Shown: one piece after another, positions 27,403-36,824 of the stretch
Layout of the letters: each line of letters starts with the position of its first letter
How positions within the stretch are numbered: position 1 is the stretch's first letter
Assembly (NCBI RefSeq): GCF_000590925.1
Contig: NZ_CP004372.1
Coordinates: 2,771,001-2,835,000, forward strand
From: Roseibacterium elongatum DSM 19469
Lineage (GTDB): Bacteria; Pseudomonadota; Alphaproteobacteria; Rhodobacterales; Rhodobacteraceae
DNA: 64,000 bases
Direction of reading: 5' to 3'
Position numbers and translations under genes: made by a program
The notes under the pieces: model-generated
What the model was told of the DNA's origin: nothing
Databases searched by the model: none
Seen by the model: the letters and a program-made list of their open reading frames with translations, nothing else

Positions 27403-28754
27403 CCGACGCCGCCGCAAATTCCGGCCCGGACAAGGGGGCCGCGCCCAAGCGCTCGATCTTTGCGCAGGACGCCCGCACCAAGCGCCGCAACGCCGCCGAG
27501 GCCCGCTTTCGCGCCTATGGTCTGGCCGCGGTCATCGTGGGGGTCGTCGCGCTGATCCTGCTGCTGGTCTCGATCCTGTCGAACGGTGCCAGCGCCTTTC
27601 GCCAGACCTATATCAGCTTTCCGGTGACCCTGTCGGAAGACCGTCTTGACCCTGCGGGCAATCGCGACCCGGCCGAGATGGCGCGGGTCACGACCTTCGG
27701 CTATCTGCCGGTGATCGCGCAGGCCTTTGCCGACGCGATCGAGGCGGAAGGACTCGCGCATGAGGTCGGTCTGCGCAGCCTGGCGGACATGATCTCGGAC
27801 GAGGCGCCGGCGCAGCTGCGCAACAGCGTCCTGGCCAATCCCGATCTGGTGGGGCAGACCCTGACCGTCGAGGTCTTGGCCGGCGGCCGCATCGATGGCT
27901 TCTTCAAGGGCCGCGTCACCATGGAATCCGCCGAGCGCGACGCGAACGTGACGCCCGAGCAGTTGCAACTGGCGCAGGCGCTGGCCGAGGCCGGCATGCT
28001 GGAAACCCGCTTCAACTGGGATTTCATCACCGCGCCGGATGCCTCGGGTCAGCGGCCCGAAGCGGCGGGCCTCGGTGTGGCGATCCTGGGCTCGTTCTAC
28101 ATGATGCTGGTGGTTCTGGCGCTGGCGCTGCCCATCGGCGTCGCGGCCTCGATCTATCTCGAGGAATTTGCGCCGAAGAACCGACTGACCGACCTGATCG
28201 AGGTGAATATCTCGAACCTCGCGGCCGTGCCGTCCATCGTGTTCGGCATCCTCGGTCTGGCCATCTTCATCAATTTCGCCGGCCTGCCGCAATCGGCGCC
28301 GATCGTGGGGGGGCTGGTGCTGACGCTGATGACCCTGCCGACGATCATCATCGCCACGCGCGCCTCTCTGCGCGCGGTGCCGCCGTCGATCCGGGCGGCG
28401 GCGCTGGGGCTGGGGGCGTCAAAGATGCAGTCGGTCTTTCACCACGTTCTGCCGCTGGCGGCCCCCGGCATTCTGACCGGCACGATCATCGGCCTTGCGC
28501 AGGCCCTTGGCGAGACCGCGCCGCTGTTGCTGATCGGCATGGTGGCCTTCGTGCGGGAATACCCCGCCGCCCCGCCCGAGGGCCTGTTCGACGCGGCCTC
28601 GGCCCTGCCGGTGCAGGTCTACAACTGGACGCAGCGCTCGGACCCGGCCTTTGTGGAGCGCGCCTCGGGGGCGATCATCGTACTGTTGATCTTCCTCCTC
28701 TTCATGAATGCGTTGGCGATCTTCCTGCGGCGCCGTTTCGAACGCCGCTGGTAA
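27399..28754 (+). CDS. pstA: Phosphate ABC transporter permease PstA
   Basis: A 451-residue permease with a roughly 200-residue N-terminal extension of the DUF3333 type, then the standard core. The N-terminal helix is [20 protein letters not shown], followed by a large periplasmic segment. The coupling loop is in [28 protein letters not shown]. It overlaps pstC by 4 bp (ATGA) and is followed by pstB after 20 bp. Confidence 0.93.
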   Translation: MTDAAANSGPDKGAAPKRSIFAQDARTKRRNAAEARFRAYGLAAVIVGVVALILLLVSILSNGASAFRQTYISFPVTLSEDRLDPAGNRDPAEMARVTTFGYLPVIAQAFADAIEAEGLAHEVGLRSLADMISDEAPAQLRNSVLANPDLVGQTLTVEVLAGGRIDGFFKGRVTMESAERDANVTPEQLQLAQALAEAGMLETRFNWDFITAPDASGQRPEAAGLGVAILGSFYMMLVVLALALPIGVAASIYLEEFAPKNRLTDLIEVNISNLAAVPSIVFGILGLAIFINFAGLPQSAPIVGGLVLTLMTLPTIIIATRASLRAVPPSIRAAALGLGASKMQSVFHHVLPLAAPGILTGTIIGLAQALGETAPLLLIGMVAFVREYPAAPPEGLFDAASALPVQVYNWTQRSDPAFVERASGAIIVLLIFLLFMNALAIFLRRRFERRW

Positions 28755-28774
28755 ACGCTATGGAGGATACCAAG

Positions 28775-29572
28775 ATGAACACGATGCGATTGACGGAGCG
28801 GGCTGTGGACAACAACGAAATCAAGATGCGCGCGCGGGGGGTCGACGTCTTCTATGGCGACACGCATGCCATCAAATCGGTCGATGTCGATATCGAGGAC
28901 AACACCGTGACGGCCTTTATCGGCCCGTCAGGCTGTGGCAAGTCGACCTTCCTGCGCTGCCTGAACCGCATGAACGACACGATCGATGTCGCGCGCGTCG
29001 ACGGTCAGATCACGCTGGATGGCGAAGACATCTACGACAAGCGCGTGGACCCGGTGCAACTGCGCGCCAAGGTGGGCATGGTGTTCCAGAAACCCAATCC
29101 CTTTCCCAAGTCGATCTATGACAACGTGGCTTACGGGCCGCGCATTCACGGGCTTGCCCAGACCAAGGCCGAGCTGGACGAGATCGTCGAGAAATCGCTG
29201 CGCCGCGCCGCGCTCTGGGACGAGGCCAAGGACCGGCTCGACCAGCCGGGCACCGGCCTGTCGGGCGGCCAGCAGCAGCGCCTGTGCATCGCGCGCGCCG
29301 TGGCCACCAGCCCCGAGGTGCTGTTGATGGACGAGCCGTGCTCGGCCCTCGACCCGATCGCCACGGCGCAGGTCGAGGAACTGATCGATGAATTGCGCGC
29401 GCGCTTCTCGGTCGTGATCGTCACGCACTCGATGCAACAGGCCGCCCGCGTCAGCCAGAAGACCGCGTTCTTTCACCTCGGCGAACTGGTCGAATTCGAC
29501 GAAACCACCAAGATTTTCACTAATCCCGAGGATCAGCGCACCGAAAGCTACATCACCGGGCGCATCGGATAA
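28775..29572 (+). CDS. pstB: Phosphate ABC transporter ATPase PstB
   Basis: I prefer the ATG at 28775 (MNTMRLTER), 7 bases after GGAGG, over the ATG at 28760. The 265-residue ATPase has Walker [10 protein letters not shown], the Q-loop [10 protein letters not shown], signature LSGGQQQR, Walker [14 protein letters not shown], and the H-loop His in VTHSMQQ. These features and the size are typical of PstB. It powers phosphate import by PstCA. Confidence 0.96.
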   Translation: MNTMRLTERAVDNNEIKMRARGVDVFYGDTHAIKSVDVDIEDNTVTAFIGPSGCGKSTFLRCLNRMNDTIDVARVDGQITLDGEDIYDKRVDPVQLRAKVGMVFQKPNPFPKSIYDNVAYGPRIHGLAQTKAELDEIVEKSLRRAALWDEAKDRLDQPGTGLSGGQQQRLCIARAVATSPEVLLMDEPCSALDPIATAQVEELIDELRARFSVVIVTHSMQQAARVSQKTAFFHLGELVEFDETTKIFTNPEDQRTESYITGRIG

Positions 29573-29595
29573 TTCATAGGGCAGGGCGCAGACAG

Positions 29596-30306
29596 ATGGC
29601 GAATTCCGAACACATCGTCGCGAGTTTCGACGACGAGCTGGAGAGCATCCAGGGCATGATCATGCGCATGGGCGGGCTGGTCGAGCAGGCAATTGCCGAT
29701 GCTGCCAGGGCGATGGACACCCGCGATGTCGAACTGGCCGGCCAAGTCCGCCGCAACGACGCGGCCATCGATGCGCTGGACGATCAGATCAACGATGCCG
29801 CCGCCAGCATCATCGCACGGCGTCAGCCGATCGCATCGGATCTGCGCACCGTGCTGACGGTGTTCCGCATCTCGAACAACCTCGAGCGGATCGGCGATTA
29901 TGCCAAGAACATCGCGAAACGCTCCGAGGCGATCCTCGAACATCCGCCGGTGGAGGGCACCGGTGCCTCCCTGCGCCGCATGGCCCGGCAGGTGGAACTG
30001 ATGCTCAAGGACGTGCTGGACGCCTATATCCAACAGGACGAGGACAAGGCCCAGGACGTGCGCGAGCGCGACCTGGAGGTCGACCAAATGTATTCGGCGC
30101 TGTTCCGCGAATACCTGACCTTCATGATGGAGGATCCGCGCAACATCACGACCTGCATGCATCTGCATTTCATGGCCAAGAACATCGAACGCATGGGCGA
30201 CCATGCCACCTCGATCGCCGAGCAGGTAATCTACCTTGTGTCCGGCGAAATGCCCACCGACGACCGGCCCAAGGCGACCGACGTGCCGCTGCCGCCGAGC
30301 GCCTGA
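29596..30306 (+). CDS. phoU: Phosphate transport system regulatory protein PhoU
   Basis: A 236-residue all-helical protein with two PhoU repeats. Repeat markers are DDQINDAAASIIARRQPIAS with RISNNLERIGDYAKNI in the first half, and HFMAKNIERMGDHATSIAE in the second, carrying the metal-binding acidic residues. It links PstSCAB activity to PhoR, holding the kinase in check when phosphate is sufficient. It is 23 bp after pstB and 26 bp before phoB. Confidence 0.96.
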   Translation: MANSEHIVASFDDELESIQGMIMRMGGLVEQAIADAARAMDTRDVELAGQVRRNDAAIDALDDQINDAAASIIARRQPIASDLRTVLTVFRISNNLERIGDYAKNIAKRSEAILEHPPVEGTGASLRRMARQVELMLKDVLDAYIQQDEDKAQDVRERDLEVDQMYSALFREYLTFMMEDPRNITTCMHLHFMAKNIERMGDHATSIAEQVIYLVSGEMPTDDRPKATDVPLPPSA

Positions 30307-30332
30307 ACCGAACCGGGGTAGGGGAGACGACA

Positions 30333-31019
30333 ATGGCTGGCGAACCCACCGTCCTGATCGTCGAGGATGAACCCGCACAACGCGAGGTTCTGGCGTATAA
30401 CATCCGGGCCGAGGGGTTCGACGTGCTGACCGCCGAAGCCGGGGACGAGGCCCTGGTCGTCGTGCGGGAAACGCCGCCCGATGTCATCATTCTCGATTGG
30501 ATGCTGCCGAATGTCTCGGGGATCGAGGTCTGCCGCCAACTCAAGATGGGCAGCGACACCGCCGGTATCCCCATCATCATGCTGTCGGCGCGATCCGAGG
30601 AAAGCGACCGGGTGCGCGGCCTCGAGATCGGGGCCGACGATTACGTGACCAAACCGTATTCGGTGGCCGAATTGCTGGCCCGTCTGCGCACGCAGTTGCG
30701 CCGGATCCGGCCCGCGGCCGTGGGCGAGCGCCTGGAATACGAGGATATCGTACTCGATCTGGCCGAACATCGCGTCTATCGCGCCGGTGCCGCGCTGAAC
30801 CTCGGGCCGACGGAGTTCCGTCTGCTGACCGCCTTCATGGAACGGCCGGGCCGTGTCTGGAGCCGCGAGCAATTGCTCGACCGGGTCTGGGGCCGGGACA
30901 TCTATGTCGACAGCCGGACCGTGGATGTGCATGTCGGGCGCTTGCGCAAGGCGCTGCGGGCCGAAGCATCCGGCGATCCGATCCGCACGATCCGGGGGGC
31001 GGGCTACGCGCTCGGCTGA
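30333..31019 (+). CDS. phoB: Phosphate regulon response regulator PhoB
   Basis: A 228-residue OmpR-family regulator. The receiver domain has the acidic pair in IVEDEPAQ and the phosphorylated Asp in VIILDWMLPNVSG, with Lys in VTKPYSVAELL. The winged-helix domain includes LNLGPTEFRLLTAFM and SRTVDVHVGRLRKAL. It binds Pho boxes such as the one at 24674. Its position at the end of the phoR-pstSCAB-phoU operon is the usual alphaproteobacterial order. Confidence 0.96.
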   Translation: MAGEPTVLIVEDEPAQREVLAYNIRAEGFDVLTAEAGDEALVVVRETPPDVIILDWMLPNVSGIEVCRQLKMGSDTAGIPIIMLSARSEESDRVRGLEIGADDYVTKPYSVAELLARLRTQLRRIRPAAVGERLEYEDIVLDLAEHRVYRAGAALNLGPTEFRLLTAFMERPGRVWSREQLLDRVWGRDIYVDSRTVDVHVGRLRKALRAEASGDPIRTIRGAGYALG

Positions 31020-31068
31020 CCGGGGTGGCGGACGGGTGTTGCGCAAGACGCGCCCAGCCATTCTGCCG

Positions 31069-31082
31069 ATAATCATGATTAT
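31069..31082. promoter_or_regulatory. AT-rich palindrome upstream of aroQ
   Basis: ATAATCATGATTAT is a perfect 14-bp palindrome in the 245-bp spacer between phoB and aroQ, in contrast with the GC-rich surroundings. It may be an operator; the regulator is not known. Confidence 0.35.
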
Positions 31083-31264
31083 GTAAATAAAACCCATGCG
31101 ACGTGCTCAGGTGTCACATGAATTCTGGCGCACAAGCCATTGTATTTCCGCACCATCCCGCGCGCAGACAGTCAATCACCATTTCGACGCCCCCGGCATC
31201 ACCACGGAGTTGCCTGAACGAAATGCCAGCTTATACTGCCGGGTCAAAGGGATAGCGGGACAGC

Positions 31265-31708
31265 ATGCACTACCTCGTACTCAACGGGCCGAACCTGAAT
31301 CTGCTAGGCACGCGCGAGCCGGCGATCTACGGCCATGACACGCTGGACGATATCGAAGCCGCCTGCCGTGCCACGGCCGAGCGTCTGGACGCATCGCTGG
31401 AGTTTGTGCAATCCAACCACGAAGGCGCCCTGATCGACGCGCTGCATGCGGCGCGCAGCACGACCCAGGGCGTTGTCCTGAACGCCGGGGCCTACACCCA
31501 CACCTCCGTCGCCTTGCGTGATGCGATCACGGCCAGCGCGCTGCCCGTGATCGAGCTGCACCTGTCCAACACCCATGCGCGCGAAGCATTCCGCCATGTC
31601 TCGATGATCGCGCCGGTCTGTATCGGGGTCATCCAGGGATTTGGCGCCGCCGGCTATCCCATCGCGCTCGAGGCGCTGCACAGGCATCTTGGCGGAGGGT
31701 CGCAATGA
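31265..31708 (+). CDS. aroQ: Type II 3-dehydroquinate dehydratase
   Basis: A 147-residue enzyme of the shikimate pathway. The signatures are [18 protein letters not shown] with the catalytic region, [29 protein letters not shown] and [15 protein letters not shown]. It forms a dodecamer in known members. Its stop codon overlaps the start of the LuxR-type gene (ATGA at 31705-31708), an unusual coupling of a housekeeping enzyme with a regulator. Confidence 0.96.
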   Translation: MHYLVLNGPNLNLLGTREPAIYGHDTLDDIEAACRATAERLDASLEFVQSNHEGALIDALHAARSTTQGVVLNAGAYTHTSVALRDAITASALPVIELHLSNTHAREAFRHVSMIAPVCIGVIQGFGAAGYPIALEALHRHLGGGSQ

Positions 31709-32508
31709 CACCGCTGCGGCCCTACCTGCAAATGACCTCGGTCGAGGAATTGTGGAGCCACCACACGCGGGTCATGGCCGCCTACGGGTTCGACCGGCTG
31801 TTCTACGCCTTCAATGCCTTTCGCGGTGCGGGTCTTTATGACAACCCCGACGACGCGCTGTTGCTGACGAACATGCCGACCGACTATATCGACGCCTATG
31901 TCGATGGCGGGATGTTCCGCGACGGCGTCATGGTGCGTTGGGCGATCAAGAACACCGGCGTGGCCAGTTGGCGCGAGGTCTACGAGGCCCTGCCCGACCA
32001 GCCGCCCAGCCCCGGCGAAAAGGCCATGCGTGCCCTCAACGAACGCCATGGGATCATCGCAGGCTACACGATCAGCTTTCCGATGGCGATCAAGAACGCC
32101 AATGCGGGGATCGGTCTGGCCGTGCGCCAGGGCATGACCCAGGACGATGCCGATGCCATCTGGGCCGAGCATGGCAGCGATATCGAGATCATCAACCACG
32201 TCGCGCATCTGTGCGTGTTGCAACTGCCCGCGACGGGCCAGCATCGCCTGCTGACGCCGCGCCAGGCCGAGGTTCTGGAACTGGTTGCGGATGGCAAGAC
32301 GATGCAGGATATCGCGCTGTTGCTGAGCCGGAACGTCGCCACCATCGAAAAGCATTTGCGCGGCGCGCGGGATGCCCTGGGGGTGGAAACGACGGCCCAG
32401 GCGGTGCGCAAGGCATCGATCCTGAACCAGATCTTCCGCCTCGACGGCGCCAAGACCGACCCGCCGAAAATGCGCGGATCGGTGTCGCAGGTTGGCAAGG
32501 TTCACTGA
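31705..32508 (+). CDS. LuxR-family regulator with autoinducer-binding-type domain (solo)
   Basis: A 267-residue protein with an N-terminal autoinducer-binding-like domain. The conserved Tyr/Trp/Asp pattern is seen in [19 protein letters not shown] and [14 protein letters not shown], but the usual DP pair reads DG. The C-terminal LuxR HTH spans [23 protein letters not shown] and [15 protein letters not shown] (residues about 187-245). No luxI homolog is nearby, so it is a solo regulator; its ligand, if any, is unknown. It is translationally coupled to aroQ. A small dyad (32545-32559) follows its 3' end. Confidence 0.85.
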   Translation: MTPLRPYLQMTSVEELWSHHTRVMAAYGFDRLFYAFNAFRGAGLYDNPDDALLLTNMPTDYIDAYVDGGMFRDGVMVRWAIKNTGVASWREVYEALPDQPPSPGEKAMRALNERHGIIAGYTISFPMAIKNANAGIGLAVRQGMTQDDADAIWAEHGSDIEIINHVAHLCVLQLPATGQHRLLTPRQAEVLELVADGKTMQDIALLLSRNVATIEKHLRGARDALGVETTAQAVRKASILNQIFRLDGAKTDPPKMRGSVSQVGKVH

Positions 32509-32889
32509 TAACCGCTCTACCCCCGTCGGCACCGAAGTGACCCAAGGTAAGGAATACCTGACTTACGCCGCACCGCCTTGTCGCGCACCTTAGACTGGTT
32601 CCGTGAGTGAAGGACATTATCCTGGAGCATCGGACCAAAGGAGCGGTTTAGTCCCGTCCCCCGGTCCCATCCCGATGCTGTCCCGCATCGGGTCGCGAAC
32701 GCGGTGCCGGTCTATTGGGGTCGGCGGTGCGCTCGTCATTTAGGGCCCGGCGCGCTGTCCCCATTACCTGTGCCGGGCCCACCAATCCCTCACCGGCAGC
32801 ACGACTTACCCGGGAAACGCAAACCGGGCCGGCAGAGAATCTGCGGCCCGGTTGGACTGTCTCGAACGCCGCACAAGGGCGGCTTTGGC
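32509..32889. other. 381-bp structured intergenic region between luxR and tsf
   Basis: No convincing open reading frame. It contains a dyad AGGTA-N5-TACCT (32545-32559) and three strong hairpins: CCCGATGC/GCATCGGG (32671-32692), GGGCCCGGC/GCCGGGCCC (32743-32751 with 32772-32780) and AACCGGGCC/GGCCCGGTT (32822-32853). Both flanking genes end here (convergent). Some of it will be terminators; a small structured RNA is possible. Confidence 0.5.
32822..32853 (-). terminator. Hairpin downstream of tsf
   Basis: AACCGGGCC (32822-32830) and GGCCCGGTT (32845-32853) form a perfect 9-bp stem with a 14-nt loop, 37 bp past the tsf stop. On the minus strand it is followed by TTTGCGTTT, a modest T-rich tail. 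Confidence 0.6.
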
Positions 32890-33765
32890 TCAGCCCTGGG
32901 CGGCCTTGGCCACCTCTTCCGCGAAGTTCTCTTCCTTCTTCTCGATGCCTTCACCGACTTCGAGGCGGATGAAGCCTTTCAGCTCGACCCCGGCCTCCTG
33001 TGCGGCGGCGCCGACGGTCAGATCGGGGTTCACCACGAAGGCCTGGTTGACCAGCGTGACCTCGGCCAGGAACTTCTTCATGCGGCCTTCGATCATCTTT
33101 TCGATGACCTGCTCGGGCTTGCCCGATTCGCGCGCGATGTCGATCTGGACCTGACGCTCCTTGTCGACGATGGTCTGGTCCAGTTCGTCCTCGTTCAGGG
33201 CGGCGGGGTTCACGGCGGCGACATGCATCGCAACCTGACGTGCGAAACCCTCGTCATCCCCCGAGAAGGCGACCAGAACGCCGATCTTGCCCATGCCCTC
33301 GGCCGCGGCGTTGTGGATGTAGGACACCACGTTATCACCCGAGATCTTGGCCATGCGGCGCACGCTCATGTTTTCGCCGATCGTCGCGATCTTGTCGGTG
33401 ATCGTGTCCTCGACGGTCTTGCCGCCCAGATCGGCGGTTTTCAGGGCGTCGACATCCGCGGCGCCCAGGGCGGCCTTGGCGATGCCGGCGACCATGTCTT
33501 GGAACTCGGCATTCTTGGCGACGAAGTCGGTTTCCGAGTTCACCTCGACCGCGACGGCCGTGCCGGCATCGGTGGCGACGGCCACGAGGCCCTCGGCGGC
33601 GGTGCGGCCCGATTTCTTGGCCGCCTTGGCCAGACCCTTGGTGCGCAGCCAGTCGGTTGCGGCCTCCATGTCGCCGTTGTTTTCGGTCAGCGCCTTCTTG
33701 GCGTCCATCATGCCTGCGCCGGTCGCTTCGCGCAGTTCCTTCACCATTGCAGCGGTAATCGCCAT
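32890..33765 (-). CDS. tsf: Elongation factor Ts
   Basis: A 291-residue EF-Ts, the nucleotide exchange factor for EF-Tu. The N-terminal UBA-like part has [21 protein letters not shown]. The core domain has [11 protein letters not shown] and the C-terminal part [10 protein letters not shown] and [15 protein letters not shown]. It follows rpsB by 76 bp on the same strand, the classic operon. Length is normal. Confidence 0.97.
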   Translation of the reverse strand: MAITAAMVKELREATGAGMMDAKKALTENNGDMEAATDWLRTKGLAKAAKKSGRTAAEGLVAVATDAGTAVAVEVNSETDFVAKNAEFQDMVAGIAKAALGAADVDALKTADLGGKTVEDTITDKIATIGENMSVRRMAKISGDNVVSYIHNAAAEGMGKIGVLVAFSGDDEGFARQVAMHVAAVNPAALNEDELDQTIVDKERQVQIDIARESGKPEQVIEKMIEGRMKKFLAEVTLVNQAFVVNPDLTVGAAAQEAGVELKGFIRLEVGEGIEKKEENFAEEVAKAAQG

Positions 33766-33841
33766 GGTCTGATCTCCTGGATTGAAACGGTTGTCGGGCC
33801 GGGTTGTATCCCGGCCCGCATGTCAGTCACGTGACAGCGGC

Positions 33842-34645
33842 TCAGGAGCCGGCGTTTTCCTCGGCGGGCGCCTCGGCGGCGGCGGCGGCGTCGCCGGCCA
33901 GGGCCTCTTCGACATTGCCTTCTTCGAGGGAGCCCAGGTCGACACCGGCGGTTTCCAGCTGCGCGCTCATGCCGTCAAGGGCTGCGCGGCTAACCAGATC
34001 GCAATAGAGCGCGATGGCGCGGGCAGCGTCGTCATTGCCGGGGATGATGTAATCGACACCATCGGGCGAGCAGTTGGTATCGACCACGGCGACGACCGGG
34101 ATGCCCAGCTTCTTCGCTTCGGCGATGGCCAGGTCTTCCTTGTTGACGTCGATCACGAAGATCAAATCGGGCAGGCCGCCCATTTCGCGGATGCCGCCGA
34201 GGGATGCCTGCAGCTTGACCTGGTCACGCTCCATCCCGAGGCGTTCCTTCTTGGTCAGACCTTCGAGGCCCTGCGCCATCTGCTCGTCGATGGCCTTGAG
34301 GCGGCTGATCGAGTTCGACACCGTCTTCCAGTTGGTGAGCGTGCCGCCCAGCCAGCGGTGGTTCATGTAGTATTGCGCGCAGCGCTCGGCGGCTTCGGCG
34401 ATCGGCTTTTGCGCCTGGCGCTTGGTGCCGACGAACAGAACACGGCCGCCCTTGGCGACGGTTTCGCGCACCACGTTCAGTGCCTGGTCCAGCAACTCGA
34501 CCGTCTGCGTCAGGTCGAGAATGTGGATGCCGTTGCGGTCCCCGTAGATATAGGGGGCCATACGCGGGTTCCAGCGTTGGGTCTGGTGGCCGAAGTGAAC
34601 GCCAGCTTCGAGAAGCTGACGCAAAGAGAAATCAGGAAGCGCCAT
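33842..34645 (-). CDS. rpsB: 30S ribosomal protein S2
   Basis: The start at 34645 ([15 protein letters not shown]) is the family start; a longer frame is not needed. The 267-residue protein has [26 protein letters not shown] and [30 protein letters not shown]. The Ala/Glu-rich C-terminal tail ([11 protein letters not shown]) is typical of alphaproteobacterial S2. It is the promoter-proximal gene of rpsB-tsf. Confidence 0.97.
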   Translation of the reverse strand: MALPDFSLRQLLEAGVHFGHQTQRWNPRMAPYIYGDRNGIHILDLTQTVELLDQALNVVRETVAKGGRVLFVGTKRQAQKPIAEAAERCAQYYMNHRWLGGTLTNWKTVSNSISRLKAIDEQMAQGLEGLTKKERLGMERDQVKLQASLGGIREMGGLPDLIFVIDVNKEDLAIAEAKKLGIPVVAVVDTNCSPDGVDYIIPGNDDAARAIALYCDLVSRAALDGMSAQLETAGVDLGSLEEGNVEEALAGDAAAAAEAPAEENAGS

Positions 34646-34830
34646 GTCCTTGGTCCTTTCCGGTTTGCGCCTGGGGCGAAGGATCAGGGGCGGATGCCCC
34701 AACCGGTGGACCGAAACGGGGATGTCTCCCCCGCAGGCCCGCCTTCGCCTGAGTGATGAGCGCGCCTTTAGGGGGTTTGGCGGGCAATGGCAACCCCCCT
34801 GCCCCGTTGCGCGGCTTGGCCGAGGGCGTT

Positions 34831-34891
34831 CGGGGGCTCTGCCCCCCGCGCCTGCGGCGCGTTCCCCGGAGGTTTCCTGGCCAAGATGAAG
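34831..34891 (+). repeat. Dispersed intergenic element, copy D
   Basis: CGGGGGCTCTGCCCCCCG, a second small palindrome CGCCTGCGGCG, then TTCCCCGGAGGTTTCC and GGCCAAGATGAAGAG. It lies in the 299-bp divergent spacer between rpsB and psuK, reading toward psuK. Confidence 0.78.
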
Positions 34892-34944
34892 AGGGACACG
34901 TTTCGCGATGGACCTGCGCGGGGTGTGCGGTTACCACGGCGCGC

Positions 34945-35838
34945 ATGAGCGCCCGTCCCGATATCCTGTGCATCGGCTCCGTCCTGTGGGACGTGATCGG
35001 CCGCAGCGATCTGCCCATGGTGGCGGGCAATGACAAGCCGGGGCGGATCACGCGCTTGCCCGGGGGCGTTGCATTGAATATCGCCATGACGCTCCGACGG
35101 TTCGACCTGACGCCGGCGCTGATTTCGGTCGTGGGGGATGATCCCGAGGGGCGCGACCTGATGTCGGCCTGCGGGCGCATGGGGCTGATGACCCAGCATA
35201 TGCTGGTCGATGCCGATCTGCCGACGGATCGCTACATGGCGATCGAGGCGCAGGGTGCACTGATCGCGGCCCTGGCCGATGCCCATTCGCTGGAGGCCGC
35301 GGGCGCCCGCATTCTGGCCCCGCTCGGCGATGGGCGCCTTGGCACGCCCGAGGCGCCCTGGACGGGCCCGGTGGCAATTGACGGCAACCTGACCGAGGCG
35401 GTGCTGGCCGAGATCGCGGTCAACCCGGTCTTCGCCGCGGCCGATCTGCGCCTCGCCCCGGCCTCGCCCGGCAAGGCCGAGCGCCTGCGCCCGCTGATCG
35501 GGCATCTGAGGGCGACCTTGTATGTCAATCTCGAAGAGGCCGCGCTGCTGACCGGGCAGAGCCCGCGCGACGCCCGCACCGCCGCCCAAGCCTTGATCGA
35601 CGCGGGCGCGCATCGGGCGCTGGTCACCGAAGGGGGCGCGGCGGCCGCCTGTGCCGATGCGGACGGCTGCCGGGTCTGCACCCCGCCCGCCATCGACGCG
35701 CGACGCATCACAGGGGCGGGCGACACCTTCATGGCGGCCCATATCGCGGCCGAGTTGCGCGGCATCGGGCGCGCGGATGCCTTGCAGCAGGCCGTTCTGG
35801 CGGCAGCCGCCTATGTTGCGGGAGATGACGATGACTGA
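34945..35838 (+). CDS. psuK: PfkB-family carbohydrate kinase, probable pseudouridine kinase
   Basis: The start at 34945 (MSARPDILCIGSVLWD) is chosen because the family begins there; the frame upstream runs through the intergenic element. The 297-residue protein has the PfkB N-terminal block LPGGVALNIAMTLRRF and the C-terminal signature ITGAGDTFMAAH with the catalytic Asp. The gene overlaps psuG by 8 bp, and this pairing identifies it as the kinase that makes pseudouridine 5'-phosphate. Without that context, ribokinase-like specificity would be open. Confidence 0.87.
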   Translation: MSARPDILCIGSVLWDVIGRSDLPMVAGNDKPGRITRLPGGVALNIAMTLRRFDLTPALISVVGDDPEGRDLMSACGRMGLMTQHMLVDADLPTDRYMAIEAQGALIAALADAHSLEAAGARILAPLGDGRLGTPEAPWTGPVAIDGNLTEAVLAEIAVNPVFAAADLRLAPASPGKAERLRPLIGHLRATLYVNLEEAALLTGQSPRDARTAAQALIDAGAHRALVTEGGAAAACADADGCRVCTPPAIDARRITGAGDTFMAAHIAAELRGIGRADALQQAVLAAAAYVAGDDDD

Positions 35839-36739
35839 CCTGATCACCCTGTCGGACGAAGTGGCCGCGGCCCGCGCCGGTGCGCAGCCCGTGGTCGCCC
35901 TGGAGTCGACCATCATAACCCATGGCATGCCCTATCCCCGCAACCTCGCGACCGCGCGCGCCGTCGAGGCCGCGGTGCGCGCGGCCGGCGCGGTCCCGGC
36001 CACGATTGCGGTGATGGGGGGACGCATCCATGTGGGTCTGTCCGAGGCAGAGCTGTCGCATCTGGCGCAGGCCGAGGATGTGGCCAAGCTGTCGCGGGCC
36101 GATCTGGCGGTCTGTCTGGCGCAGGGCGGGGTCGGCGCGACGACCGTGGCGGCCACCATGATCTGCGCGGCGCGGGCCGGCATCGCGGTCTTCGCCACGG
36201 GCGGAATCGGCGGAGTCCACAAAGGGGCCGAGGACAGTTTCGACATCTCCGCCGACCTGCGCGAACTGGCCGAGACGCCGGTGACGGTGGTTGCTGCAGG
36301 GGCCAAGGCCATTCTGGACCTGCCCAAGACGCTTGAGGTTCTGGAAACGCAGGGCGTGCCGGTCATCGCCTTTGGGCAGGATGGCTTTCCCGCCTTCTGG
36401 AGCCGCGAGAGCGGCCTGCCCGCCCCGCTGCGCATGGATACGCCCGAGGCGATTGCCGATGCCCACCGCATGCGCGCGGCCCTGGGCCTGCCGGGCGGGC
36501 AACTGGTGGCCAATCCGATCCCTGCAGACGCCGAAATCCCGGCCAGCACCTTGGCCCCGCTGATCGAGCAGGCGCAGGCGCAGGCCGATGCGCGCGGCAT
36601 CACCGGCAAGGCCGTGACGCCCTTTCTGCTTCAGCGGCTGTTCGAGCTGACAGAGGGCCGGACACTCGAGGCGAATATCGCCCTCGTTCTGAACAACGCC
36701 CGCCTTGCGGCGCGCATTGCGCGGGCGCTGATGGCATGA
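35831..36739 (+). CDS. psuG: Pseudouridine-5'-phosphate glycosidase
   Basis: A 302-residue enzyme that splits pseudouridine 5'-phosphate into uracil and ribose 5-phosphate. Family motifs are ALESTIITHGMPYPRN, GGVGATTVAATM, FATGGIGGVHKGAEDSFDISADL and SGLPAPLRMDTPEA. The start at 35831 is preferred for the GGAG spacing; ATG 35825 is possible. Coupled with the kinase, it gives a complete pseudouridine salvage pathway of the PsuK-PsuG type. No nucleoside transporter is adjacent. Confidence 0.95.
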   Translation: MTDLITLSDEVAAARAGAQPVVALESTIITHGMPYPRNLATARAVEAAVRAAGAVPATIAVMGGRIHVGLSEAELSHLAQAEDVAKLSRADLAVCLAQGGVGATTVAATMICAARAGIAVFATGGIGGVHKGAEDSFDISADLRELAETPVTVVAAGAKAILDLPKTLEVLETQGVPVIAFGQDGFPAFWSRESGLPAPLRMDTPEAIADAHRMRAALGLPGGQLVANPIPADAEIPASTLAPLIEQAQAQADARGITGKAVTPFLLQRLFELTEGRTLEANIALVLNNARLAARIARALMA

Positions 36740-36824
36740 GCGGTGGGCCATGCGCTGCGCCGCGCTTGTGCCGTGCCGCCGCTGAGCATAGATAAAGCGC
36801 AACGTTTCGTAGACCCCAACACAG

